A program made the translations under genes and the position numbers. The notes below the pieces were generated by a model, which saw nothing but the letters and a program-made list of their open reading frames with translations, had not been told where the DNA came from and made no database searches. From Ascarosepion bandense (lineage: Eukaryota > Mollusca > Cephalopoda > Sepiida > Sepiidae), in contig JBBBDQ010001456.1 of assembly GCA_037127315.1 (NCBI GenBank), forward strand, positions 2,261,501 to 2,325,500: a stretch of DNA of 64,000 nt, written 5' to 3'. This document shows positions 34,715-46,309 of this stretch, piece by piece. Positions within the stretch are counted from its first letter, which is position 1, and each line of letters starts with the position of its first letter.

Positions 34715-35647
34715 TTAGCATTAGATTTTGTTAATGCTGATATTACAGCATTACAAAGCAAGCAAATCAGCAGACAAAAATAATACAGCAGTTCCCAATC
34801 CTCACTAATCCACCCACCTCGCATTCTCTTGCTCTTTTGACAGAGTATTAAACAAAAAATTACTTGGATATGGTCAAGCTGTGTAAATATTCTCAAATTC
34901 CAATTCATATAGAAAAGCTATGTGCACTGTTGTCATGTTGATAATCACTGGATCACCACAAGTTCTTGTCAAGCAGCCTTGGGTGGTGATAACATTAGCC
35001 AGGCAGGGAAGTTTACACACATTCTCGAGTACCATTCTAATGAAATCATGAGTGTAACAAGCCTTTATTACTTACTAATTTTTTTTTTTAAATAAGTGGT
35101 CAGTTGAGGATTATTTTGTTGAATTCATTTATAGTAAATGCATTTATTTTAAGGTTAAGGTTAAAATAATAATAAAAATAATGATAAAAAAAAACAAAAA
35201 CCACATTAATAAAAATAAAAGATTTGTTCTGCAAAATTTGGATTCATTCAAAAATGCCACACAATGGCCTAGAAGGCTGCAAGTTCACCCCTGTTAAACC
35301 AAAAGGTTGGCCTTGTGAGGGTTGAAGAAACACAAATCCTGGAAACAAGCAGCCACGTTGAAGATTAGAAATTACACTGTACCTTTCAGTTGAAACAACT
35401 GATGATAAATACTGCTAGACACATGGTTTCACAAATTTCTGTTATGACAATTTAAATCAACAGTCCATTTAATTTGGTCATTCTCACAAAAAGAATTTAT
35501 TCGGTAGCAATTTTAATTGTATTTTAGAGAGGAGAAAAAAAAAAACACACAAAAAGAAACTTGTGATTATAGTTTCAAATGTGAATGAAATAATGCTTAA
35601 ATATAAACTCACAATTTCTGGTGTTGCATTTTTAAAATTAGATGTGC

Positions 35648-35690
<43 letters not shown>

Positions 35691-36480
35691 AGCTTCTAAT
35701 TCTGTTTATCCAGAATTTAGCAATGCAACCCAAATACTATAGGAATAAGAAAATAAAATAGCTCTGATGTTCAAATAGGTTTATAAATGAGACATGATGC
35801 TAACTTAAAAATTGAGAGAAAAATATTTTTCAGGGGAAAAAGTGAGGAAAAAAACTATCAGAAGAATCCTGATTATGTTGAGAATATATAATAACATGAA
35901 ATCTGATACAACCCAAAAAATATTTTGTAAGGTTTTTTTTTTTTTCATTATCATTTTATTGCACTGCCAATAGAGGCACTGATTGAAATCACTTAAAGAT
36001 CAATCAGCATGTTGGTCTAAAAAAAAAAAAAAAAAAAACTCACTTCATTCTAGCACAAGTGTCTCAAAGGCATTACATGTAAACATCTGCATCTTTCATA
36101 TAATTTTTTTAAGATTTTCAAGAATATGTTCTTGTAAATTTCAGTCGTAAAATTTATACAATTTTTTGTTGCCTAGTTGTCTAAAATTTTTTGTCTAAAA
36201 ATTGAAAATTAAAAATCATATTTGAAATGTGAATAAAATTAACTTGTATAATTAACATACTATCACTTTTTACTTTAACTGATTAAAATTGTCAATATCT
36301 GTGAAATAAGGCAGATAAAGCATTAAGTCATATCTTAAAACTAAAATTTAAAGACATGATGACAGCGTGTAAACTTTAGTTTTACCGTAATTTATAATTT
36401 GAAAATATGTTAATAACTTATCGTATTTTCATTGAAATGGAACTTTGATTTGGCATAGTTATTACCATCACTAGATACAA
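34715..36480. other. No gene identified; long A runs
   Basis: Unassigned; includes a pure A run of about 37 at 35651-35687 and another at 36020-36038. Part could be AK2 3' UTR if the near poly-A signal is not used. Confidence 0.5.
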
Positions 36481-36487
36481 AAAGTGA

Positions 36488-36493
36488 TTTATT
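36488..36493 (-). promoter_or_regulatory. AK2: Candidate AK2 polyadenylation signal
   Basis: AATAAA on the minus strand, about 118 bases after the AK2 stop codon. It is the first canonical signal there; use is not proven. Confidence 0.4.
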
Positions 36494-36610
36494 TCTAGAA
36501 ATTAACTAGTTGTGAATATTGAGAGTAAAAACAATTGTGTGAAAGAGGCATGTTTTAAGGATTTAAAAAAAAAAGAACAACTATTTTTAAGCCTAGTTCT
36601 ACCTATTTCT

Positions 36611-36838
36611 TTAATTAACACTGAACATAGTTTTGTCATTAGATGTTGCTTTTGCAAAAGCTGCTTTGATACAAGCAAAAACAATTTTTGGAGGTTGTGA
36701 AGCATCTATAGCACAGTGAATTCCTTTTCTGACATAATAGTCAACCAATGGCTTTGTCTGGACATGGTAACTTTCCAATCGTTTCTGCAGAGCACCAACA
36801 TTGTCATCTGACCTTTGAATAAGAGGTTCACCAGTTAT
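36611..36838 (-). CDS. AK2: Adenylate kinase 2, last coding exon
   Basis: Encodes 75 residues and a TAA stop: [13 protein letters not shown] (LID end with the conserved Arg), [20 protein letters not shown], then [20 protein letters not shown] and a C-terminus ending MFSVN. It follows a TTTTAG acceptor and joins in phase 0 to the previous exon's VDD. AK2 is the mitochondrial intermembrane-space kinase that interconverts ATP + AMP and 2 ADP. Length and ending fit the long-form AK2 type. Confidence 0.93.
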   Translation of the reverse strand: MTGEPLIQRSDDNVGALQKRLESYHVQTKPLVDYYVRKGIHCAIDASQPPKIVFACIKAAFAKATSNDKTMFSVN

Positions 36839-37979
36839 CTAAAATTTTGAAAAGATGAAATTAATCACATTAAAAGAGAAATGAAAATGCAGATTTCTTT
36901 AATATCTAATAAAACAAATGGTCAAGATATACAGCTAACTTCCAGTTATGTGACTACATTAAACTTTATAAAACTTTTGTATTGAATTAATTTGTCTGAT
37001 AAAGGAGGAAAGTTTTGTAATAGATTCTCTAACCTAATTAATAATTCATATGGATTTGTGGTGATACTGAGCAAGCAAGGGGCCGGATGTTTGTCCTCAG
37101 AGGCCTAGACAGCAAATGACCAAAACTGGTCTTTGCACACCTAGGCACAACGCATAAGTTCCAGTGGAAAATGAAAAAATAAAAAGAACATAAGCAATTT
37201 TCACCAATCAAAAGGCACCGTGCCATATTTAACGAATCCTTTCAGCACACCCATTCGGAGCCCCTTGGGGGACAGTTAAAAGAATGACAAATTAGACTTC
37301 TCACCAGAAAGTGAGAAGTATACCGACAGTCAATGTCACTATGTTTTTCTCATCAACTCCTTTGTGCCATCAATCCTTAATTGCTGTCAGTGTTTCATTC
37401 ACTAAAGAAGATATCGAATTATACCCACCAATCCATTGACCGCTTTCATCTTCTGGGACCAGCATGGCAAAAAACTAAGTATTTACAAAAGAAACACTAA
37501 TTCTTTTTATAAAATTATTTCTTTCCTTTCTTTCAAATGAACATTTTAAGAACGGACTTTGTGCTTGCACACAATAAAGAGACATTATATTTGTTATTTT
37601 TGTGCCTTTATGTATAAAAGTATTTCAGCTAAACCCTTCTTTTATATTTTGTTATGTTTTATGGTGACCGTAATTGATTGCTTACAAAACTATTTCTTTC
37701 TCCACGAGGCCTAAGATGTAGCTGTCCATAAGTGACTGCTACTACTATTCCTTCTGATATTGAATGACAATTACCTAAGCTCATACAGGTACCTCCACCA
37801 TAGATTAAATTTCCCCAATTCTTGTGAAAGTCAACATGGTTGAAATTAGATATTTTGTAGAGTGTGTGTATATTTATTTATCTGTAAATTCAGATAAAAC
37901 TTAGTGGGGGTGGGGGAATAGCCATTTTCAACATGTTATTTAAGACATGCATTCTTCAACCATTTATAGAGAATGAGAA

Positions 37980-39440
37980 AAAATTCTAAGCCCAGAGGTT
38001 AGCTTAGGTAAAAGAAGGGGTTGGGAGTATTGGTTTTATTAGGGGTAGGGCCAGGGAAAAATTTAGTAGTAATTTTTCTTTGGTAGTGGGAGTTATGTGG
38101 GTTGACCCTTGAGTTAGTAGTGGTAAGTGGTGGGGAAGTAACTGCTTGGCCAAATTAAAAAAAACCTTAATGTGACTATTTGGAAGAATAGGATAATTAT
38201 TGTAATTTGTACATATTTCTATGGCGACACATACTCATGATCTCCCTTCGCTTATTTAGGAGTATATTTTGTTATTGAAATATTTAAATTTTAATTTTTT
38301 CTGTCAAACATAGATTACATCTATCTCTTAAGCCATTAGGAGTCCCAGCCTTGCCTATGAGCTTCCATTTTATCTGGGGATTTAAGTTACTTTCTTTTAA
38401 TTCCCAGTATATTCTAGAAAGGGTTGTTTGGTATCTTAAACTAGGGTTGGTGAAGGAGTGCCCGTGGGTATAAAGCCGTTGCTTCCAAATTCCTGCCGAA
38501 ATTCCGATATAACATTACATTTCTCCTTATTTTCCTAAAAGTAGATGGTGGCTTGATAGATTACATTTTCCAATCTTCATTTACCCTCAACCAGACAGTT
38601 ATTTCTAGATCTACAATGACAGCGGGGTATCATTCTATTCTGTATTGGATTCCCTACACTTCAAGATTTGGTTATTGTGGGAGCTAATAATATTATACAT
38701 ATTATTGATACATGAGTAACTAATCTTGATAGTTTTCCTATTGAATATTTTACTCAGGGGGTTATCTCCATGAAAATATTTACTTATTAATTTAAGGAAG
38801 ATCTTACCAATGTTAATAGTTGATATGTTTGCCTTTGACCTTTAGCGATTCCGGATTACTAGTGGGTATTAAATAAGTTAATTTATCTTTATAGCCGCTA
38901 TTCTGGAGGGCCTTATATAGTTTCTTCTAATTCCTAAAGATTCTAAGGTTAGAAGACTAATTAGAACTAATATTAACAGTCCTTGGTATTTGCTTTATAA
39001 TGGCGCTTGGCTGGTTGGAATTAATATTGATGTAGCTATGGATTTCATTGACTTTAATGTATGGTTTAAAGAAACTATTATCGAGGTTAAGGGTAATATC
39101 TAGATAATTTACTATCTTTAAGTTGGATGCTATTTCTATTTTGAATCCTAGCATACTGAAAAAATTAAAGATTTTCTTCTGGATTTTCTAATCGGGATGC
39201 ACATAAGTCCATCATCCTGGTATAGGACTATCTGTTTAGGATTCACAACCTTACCCAGGGCGTCTAGGATGCCTATTAAATCGGTAACTTGGGCTGAATC
39301 ATGTGCCCCCATGGGAACGTCAAACTTACTATTGTGACTTTTTGTCCAGGTAGAATCATTAAGGGTCAGGAGGGATTTTCTCGCTGCTGGAATATTAGTT
39401 GTTTCTAGTGAAATTAATACAATTTACTAGATGTCTCGAT
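37980..39440 (-). pseudogene. Penelope-like element in an AK2 intron
   Basis: Minus-strand reading: FDVPMGAHDSAQVTDLIGIL, VLYQDDGLMCI (RT active site), KIVNYLDITLNLD, NIGKIFLKLISKYF, then YIGISAGIWKQRLYTHGHSF (GIY-YIG) and LSRIYWELKESNLN, CNLCLTEKIKI. Same family as the copies at 46.4 and 62.4 kb. Many stops. It has AK2's orientation and lies between the last two exons. Confidence 0.85.
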
Positions 39441-39573
39441 ATAGAGGGATAAAATTTAATAAATGCAGTTCTAGTTTTACACACACACACAATATATATA
39501 TCTAATTAAAGTGGTGTGCGTGTGGGGGGGGGGCTAATTGTATTTTAACTATTGTTATACATAACATACTCAC

Positions 39574-39741
39574 ATCATCCACATTAGGCACTTTAGGAGG
39601 GTTGAATGTAATATGATATGATCGCCCACTTGGAGGATGAATGCGTCGTCCAGTGATTCGGTCAATTAATAGGGAATCATCAATGGTAAATTCAATCACA
39701 GAATCCAATTGAATGTTACGTCTTTCCAATAAATTATCTAG
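39574..39741 (-). CDS. AK2: Adenylate kinase 2, internal exon (LID region)
   Basis: 56 residues: [56 protein letters not shown]. [16 protein letters not shown] is the AK LID hallmark that closes over ATP. Acceptor TTTCTAG and donor GTGAGT flank it, phase 0 at both ends. Confidence 0.95.
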
Positions 39742-41006
39742 CTAGAAAGAGGAAAAAAAGGAATAACATAGCAAAAAAATAATGCACATAACCAATATAA
39801 CCTTTATATTACAAATATCAGCTTCCTACATTACTCAAAATTTTCATTCAAGGTTTTCGTTAATAAAAATTCCTTTGTAAAATTATCAAATATTTACATA
39901 TTAAATATACAAAATGAAATGAATATACTGCTGAATTCATATGACATTGTTATAGTATTATAATAGCAAAAAAGTGATACAGTATGAAAATGCATAATTG
40001 TTGATTTTAAATTTAAAAATTTTTTTATTGTGTCCTTGTCAGTGAATAAAAATCTGTTTTTTTTTTATAATTATTGTTGTTGGTTAAGACTCACATTAAA
40101 AACTTGATATACATATATAATCAAATCAACTAAATCTAAAGTCAGAACAATTTTTCAAGTTCTTGTTAGCTTTAATGTCTGATTCAAATAATGTGATCAA
40201 GTTATGTGTATGTGCGCGTGTATAAAATGTCCTAGTACAAGGCGCAGCAGAAATAATTTACCATGTAAGACATTAGCTAGATGATGGCACCACTGAGACT
40301 AATGTCTTACCATTAACTTTGAGGTATATCTGCCACACCCTGTACTTATGTCCATTCCAGTAGTTATCAGGGAGGAGGCACAGAAAGATACAATATTTGT
40401 CTATATTTCTGAAATGAGGTATTGTAATTATTTACACTAAGGGGCATGACTTGTGGAACTAGATCAATCTACCTCGGTGAACAAAGTAAAAAGGTTCAAT
40501 TCAATCATCTGAAGAAGGTCAATAATCTGAACAATGTAAATAGAAAGATACAAATTGCTGATGTTAATTTTAGTCTGCCAGTTACTTAATGTAATGCGGT
40601 GTCTGTCACCTGACCGACTTTTAGTTTAAATTGAGAATTTCTTTTTTAAATGATTTTATCAGTTTCAGCTGATCAGTGATAGTATTACAAACTGTTCATT
40701 CAATGAATGCTAAATGTTTCCTTATAAGGAAACAATCTCACTATTAATTATTTCTCTTCAACTCCAATCAGTTTCAAAAAATTATTTAATCTCAGGGTCA
40801 TGATCAAAATTATATTTTCTTTTCAATTTTCTCTTTACTTCAAGGTAAATAATAGAAATTGAGTATTAAAATATCAATGGTTAGATGACAGAGGCCAAAA
40901 TGACTGCAAACATGTTAAAGCATATATTTATTGGAGTGCATGAGAATAGAATACTCTAAATAAATTTAGAATTAAAAAACTGAAGTTCACTGCATGTAGT
41001 ACCTAC
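39742..41006 (-). other. AK2: AK2 intron (1,265 bp)
   Basis: Between two confident exons. AT-rich, no recognisable insertion. The 2,735-bp intron at 36839-39573 differs in holding a PLE remnant. Confidence 0.8.
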
Positions 41007-41197
41007 AGCTTCAGCCTGCTTGACATTGCGTGGAAATCCATCAAGTAAAAATCCATATCTGCATTCAGCTTTGTCCAAATTTTGCTTAATCATTTCTACA
41101 ACAAGATCATCACTGACCAATTTGCCACTGTTCATCACCTCTTTGATTTCTTTGCCCAGAGCAGACTTTGATGCCACAACAGATCTCAACATATCAC
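41007..41197 (-). CDS. AK2: Adenylate kinase 2, internal exon (AMP-binding region)
   Basis: The first two bases complete a Gly codon, then 63 residues: [68 protein letters not shown] and GFLLDGFPR are the AMP-site motifs, with the conserved Asp and Arg. Acceptor TTTTAG; donor GTAGGT. The P-loop exon that should precede it was not found up to 64000. Confidence 0.95.
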
Positions 41198-41864
41198 CTA
41201 AAAGGAGGAAAAATAAAACACTTTATAATCTGAAACATGAAAATGGTCATAATTTTAATTTCATTCACATAATGCTGTACACCTCAACCTGGATGTTTAT
41301 TCCAGAAGGTCAATCAACTATTTAAAAGTAGAAATAATTTGCTTGGCCGAGACTGAGGCACCCCAAACCCCCCACCACTTTTGTGTTGAGCAAGAAGAGT
41401 AAAGCAGAAGTGAATAGAAAAACAAACACAGGAAAAACTTTTGCAACAACCTGATATTCTTCAAATTAAAGTAATCAGAATAAGTGAGAACTTAGCTAAG
41501 AACTAGCTAAGAATAATAATTTGTAAAGATAAAGGAATGTGTTATCATGGTTGATGAACATTAAAATATTAAAATTTCTGCATCTTGTTTGGAGAATAAT
41601 TTTTCTTTGCTTAAACCAAACTTGCATTTTATGAAAAACAATTTATAAAAGGCGCTAGAGGAAAAAAAAAAAAAAAAAAAAAAGTTCAAACAATTCATTT
41701 CAAATTGTCGGTTGTTTATAACCAAGTTTCGTTAACATTCGTTAATTTCCATAATGTTTACATTTGTTGACATTACGATACATTTCAGAACAGATATGGC
41801 TGTTGCGATGAAGTGAAAATTGTGTTATATAGGCTTGATTAAAACCTCGTTTAGACTGGAGGTC

Positions 41865-41905
41865 ATTCGTGGTCGAGCGGTCTAAGACGTTGCCAGATCA
41901 TATAT
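41865..41905 (+). repeat. tRNA-like SINE head fragment
   Basis: GTGGTCGAGCGGTCTAAGAC resembles the A-box half of a Leu/Ser-type tRNA and matches the SINE head at 1998. No B box follows, so it is a fragment. Confidence 0.4.
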
Positions 41906-42155
41906 ATATATATATCAGCGGTCAGTCATTTTCATGTTTCTTATTCCATCATCTTCAAAAATGCCTGTAAGTATGAAATTGACTATTTCTTACTGTCATA
42001 AAATTTTGTACGTTGTAATAATATAAGTATAAAAAAAAAGTGCTCAATACAAAGGTAGAGCTGTGTTGATGGATGTCGGATTGTGCACCCAGGGGGAACT
42101 TCTGGGGGTGTCCAGGTCGAGTGGGAATACCCATCAAGTATAGGTAAATTAATGT

Positions 42156-43190
42156 GTGTAAGTGCGTATGTGTAAGTGCGTATGTGTAAGTGCGTATGTG
42201 TAAGTGCGTATGTGTAAGTGCGTATGTGTAAGTGCGTATGTGTAAGTGCGTATGTGTAAGTGCGTATGTGTAAGTGCGTATGTGTAAGTGCGTATGTGTA
42301 AGTGCGTATGTGTAAGTGCGTATGTGTAAGTGCGTATGTGTAAGTGCGTATGTGTAAGTGCGTATGTGTAAGTGCGTATGTGTAAGTGCGTATGTGTAAG
42401 TGCGTATGTGTAAGTGCGTATGTGTAAGTGCGTATGTGTAAGTGCGTATGTGTAAGTGCGTATGTGTAAGTGCGTATGTGTAAGTGCGTATGTGTAAGTG
42501 CGTATGTGTAAGTGCGTATGTGTAAGTGCGTATGTGTAAGTGCGTATGTGTAAGTGCGTATGTGTAAGTGCGTATGTGTAAGTGCGTATGTGTAAGTGCG
42601 TATGTGTAAGTGCGTATGTGTAAGTGCGTATGTGTAAGTGCGTATGTGTAAGTGCGTATGTGTAAGTGCGTATGTGTAAGTGCGTATGTGTAAGTGCGTA
42701 TGTGTAAGTGCGTATGTGTAAGTGCGTATGTGTAAGTGCGTATGTGTAAGTGCGTATGTGTAAGTGCGTATGTGTAAGTGCGTATGTGTAAGTGCGTATG
42801 TGTAAGTGCGTATGTGTAAGTGCGTATGTGTAAGTGCGTATGTGTAAGTGCGTATGTGTAAGTGCGTATGTGTAAGTGCGTATGTGTAAGTGCGTATGTG
42901 TAAGTGCGTATGTGTAAGTGCGTATGTGTAAGTGCGTATGTGTAAGTGCGTATGTGTAAGTGCGTATGTGTAAGTGCGTATGTGTAAGTGCGTATGTGTA
43001 AGTGCGTATGTGTAAGTGCGTATGTGTAAGTGCGTATGTGTAAGTGCGTATGTGTAAGTGCGTATGTGTAAGTGCGTATGTGTAAGTGCGTATGTGTAAG
43101 TGCGTATGTGTAAGTGCGTATGTGTAAGTGCGTATGTGTAAGTGCGTATGTGTAAGTGCGTATGTGTAAGTGCGTATGTGTAAGTGCGTA
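42156..43190. repeat. 14-bp minisatellite, about 74 copies
   Basis: Unit GTGTAAGTGCGTAT repeated head to tail over 1,035 bases with no visible variants. Because 3 x 14 = 42, the minus strand stays open and yields a 390-residue frame of a repeated 14-residue unit, which is an artefact. Confidence 0.97.
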
Positions 43191-43529
43191 AATCTAAGTG
43201 TGTCTGTATATGCGGATATATATATATATATATATATATATCTGTGTGTGTGTGTGTATGTATGTGTGTTCGTGCGCATACATGTAGGTATGGGCATATG
43301 GGCGCATGTTTGTCCTTCCATACAGGTCAGACATTAATATTTGCTTCACTTACTGATATGCATGTATTTGTATTCCTTTACTTGTTTGGTTGTGTGTGTA
43401 TATCTTACATGTATGTGTGTATGCCCTTGTATGTGTATATGTGTAGGTACGTAAATGTATATGTATGTATGTGTATATATATGTGTGTGTGTGTGTGTGT
43501 GTACGTACGTAGGTATCTATATACGGGTA

Positions 43530-45232
43530 ATAGGGTAGGTCGATTTTTCACTTTTAAAATATTAAAAAAGTCTCACTTACTGAAAGTTGTGTATGGACCT
43601 ATTAAGTACTCATACAAAATATTAGATCAAATGCTTCAACGGCTTTCTGATCGTTTGGCATCAAAGATCACAGACAAAAATATACTGAAAATTCCTCGTT
43701 TTTTCAAGATTTGGCTTGAATATTAGCGAGAAAACTAAATAATTTGAGTATTTAAATCAGGGAATGTCATTTTATTTTATAAAAATGATAATTAAAGAAA
43801 TGACTAATCTTCAAATTGATACCCCCCCCATTTTCAGTATCTGCTTTAAAAACATGAATTAAGCAGTGATATTTGAATACCTTAAATAATTTTTTCTGTT
43901 ATAAGTAAAAATATAACAAACAAGGAAAAACAAACACTATTTTAATAGTGCTTAATATATAGAGTCAAATTGCTCCATATAAGAGCCCTTATACAAAAAT
44001 GCTGGTTTCAATTTCTGACTCAAAACTTTGGCTGTAATATGTTGATGCATTGCTTCAAAACCGTATACAGTTTGCAAAGCTTCTGTTGTTAACTTGACTG
44101 CCCATTCCTTGCCTTGGGAATGTGAGGGCAAATTTGGCAAGTCGAGCTTGGTTCCATTTAACAATGTTTCATGAAGTTCAGATTCAGAAAAACCTTCCGT
44201 CATTGGTGGTTCAAAAATGCCACAATGATAAATCTATCAATTGTGTCCAGTGTGTGGCATTAAAATTAATGGTTGGTATTATTAACCTTTTCTTGGTTTA
44301 CTCCCCACTCCTGAAAGAATATAAAAATTTATTTATTGATTCATTTAAGAACTTCCAGTCTCTACTATAATAATTATGGTGAAATTAGTTAAAATCTTTA
44401 AAATGATTCTATAAATTGCAATAAATAATTGAGTCATTGATACATATATAAATAAATATTTACTTACCTAATAGTCAAAACTCTTTTTAAAGCTTCTTCT
44501 CTTACTTCAACTTCATCAGATTTGACTATGGAGTATAGGTTTTCAGGCAGTAAACAAATGTACTTCCTTGTATATTTCTTAAAGTAATCTGTTGGATTTC
44601 ATGAGGCTGCTTCTTGATCATATTAAAAATGTGCACTTGTTGATTGTGGAACTTATTAAACTGTGGAGTTTTGTTGTGAGCTTTTGTGGGTATGTACCAT
44701 GACTCAATAAACGCATAAGCCAGATGGCCAAAGTTAACCACCTTGCCTGGTTTAAAGGACCAATTTTCCAAGAGGAATATCTAGAGTCAACCTTACCTCT
44801 AGAAATATCCACTGTGTATTCATACAGGAGTCTTTGGTCACAACTAAGATCATGTATTTCATCAATTTTCAAAATAAAACGGCATATGTAAATAGTTATT
44901 TGTATATTAAACTAAATATTATAGTGTTTTTATTTCTTTTTAATTTTGATGTTTTCATTTAATTTCTTAAGAAAAAGAATACTAAACTTAAAATATCTAT
45001 TAAGAGTATTGTATTTTTTTCTTATTGTGAAAACTCTGGTTTTATTTAAGTGACACATGTTTCCGGTGACACCTATATCACGATAAAAATCCCAATTTAT
45101 CTTATCTTTAAGTTTAAATGCTCAAATAAATACAAAGTTTTGAAGAAAAAAAATTTATTGTGGTAACTCTTGACATTTTGCAACTTTCTTCAAGTGTGAT
45201 TTTTTACAGTTCCAAAATCGACCTACCCTAAT
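43530..45232 (-). mobile_element. DNA transposon with 17-bp TIRs, superfamily unknown
   Basis: Ends ATAGGGTAGGTCGATTTT and AAAATCGACCTACCCTAAT are inverted repeats. GGGTA flanks both sides, while the duplicated segment at 49507 has a single GGGTA at the same place, an empty site. It codes on the minus strand (43950-44875). A second copy is at 50569-53292. Confidence 0.85.
43950..44875 (-). pseudogene. Transposon-encoded protein, family not identified
   Basis: Pieces in order: KIDEIHDLSCDQRLLYEYTV, DISRGKVDSRYSSWKIGPLN, ARWLTLAIWLM, then FHNQQVHIFNMIKKQPHEIQ, and finally LDLPNLPSHSQGKEWAVKLT with ALQTVYGFEAMHQHITAKVL. The second transposon copy encodes the same text, so the protein is conserved. 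I recall similar proteins from other invertebrates but cannot name a superfamily. Frameshifts interrupt it. Confidence 0.65.
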
Positions 45233-46309
45233 GGGTATGTGTGTCCACATATGCACGTCTAGATCTATACGTGTTTGTTTGAAAATATTTGTGTGTATGT
45301 GTGTATGCACATGTATGTGTATGGGGGTATATGTATTTGTGTATGGACATATGAATATGGACAGATAGATGGATATATGGATGAAGGGATAGAAGGACAG
45401 ACGTTGTATTGGGTTTCACGCCTTTTTGATCGTCTAACAAACTGTAGTAATTTAAAAAATAAAAAATTAATCGCCCTCTCTATGAACAGCTAATAGATAG
45501 ACAGATGTATCGGTTTCATGCCTTTTGATCGTCTAACAAACTGTAGTAACTAAAATATGAATTTAAATTTTATATTTCATATAGGCCCTCCTATAAACAG
45601 TTGTTCAGGGCTATCTGCAGATGTTGTATGTGAGTGTATGCACGTGTGTGTATGTGTGAATGTATATGTGTGTATATTCTAACCGCTGTACGTGCGTATA
45701 CATGTGTGTATTCTAGTTGGGGCCTCTGTGGTCTGGCAGTATTAGTCTGCTTGTATATGTGGTTTATCTCAGTGTGATGTGATGGTTCCCTTGACTCTTT
45801 GACCAGGCTAAAGAGTACCAGTTTCATTACTATTGTCTTATCTATCTAATTCATCTGGTGGTGTTTATATGCTGTGGCCGGGTCATGTGTGTATGTGTCT
45901 AATTGTGCGTAGTTATTATAAAATATATACAAGTACATATATTATTATTTTTTCGCAACAAGAATAAAGTAGATATAAGTGTTAATAATACTGATCCCAC
46001 TTCAACCAAATCTTAATAGCAATGCCCACCAAGATTAATCTTAAGCCTGCCCACATATTTTCCAAATTAGAAGTTGCTTTACTCTAATTGGTCCACATTG
46101 TATATACAATAATGCCTTCCTGATTAAAGGGGTCCTGCTTGTTTTTAACACTTTAAACCATTCATTTTAAAATAATCACATCAGACAAGACACAAAAAGT
46201 CTCAAAACAAAATGGCTACTTTTGTAGTGATATTGTAACATATCCATGTTATAATTTATGAATAAATATTATCAGCTATCTTTGTATTGAGCACTTTTTT
46301 TAAAAAATC

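Larger units (their letters stand above)
42060..46250. repeat. Duplicated segment, left copy
   Basis: Matches 49010-50568 at both ends (TGTTGATG...GTGCACC near 42063; TTAAGCCTGCCCACATATTT near 46050). It is much longer because it holds the 14-bp array (42156-43190) and a 1.7-kb transposon (43530-45232). Confidence 0.85.

Noticed and set aside
41941..41975. ATGCCT followed by GTAAGT, like a first exon on the plus strand
   Set aside because: Only two codons, opposite to AK2, no downstream plus-strand exon found; likely chance.
42154..43190. Regular direct repeats as a CRISPR array
   Set aside because: No spacers; simple head-to-tail minisatellite in a eukaryotic sequence.
42149..43321. 390-residue open frame with a 14-residue repeat
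   Set aside because: Produced by the 14-bp minisatellite read in frame; no start context or homology.
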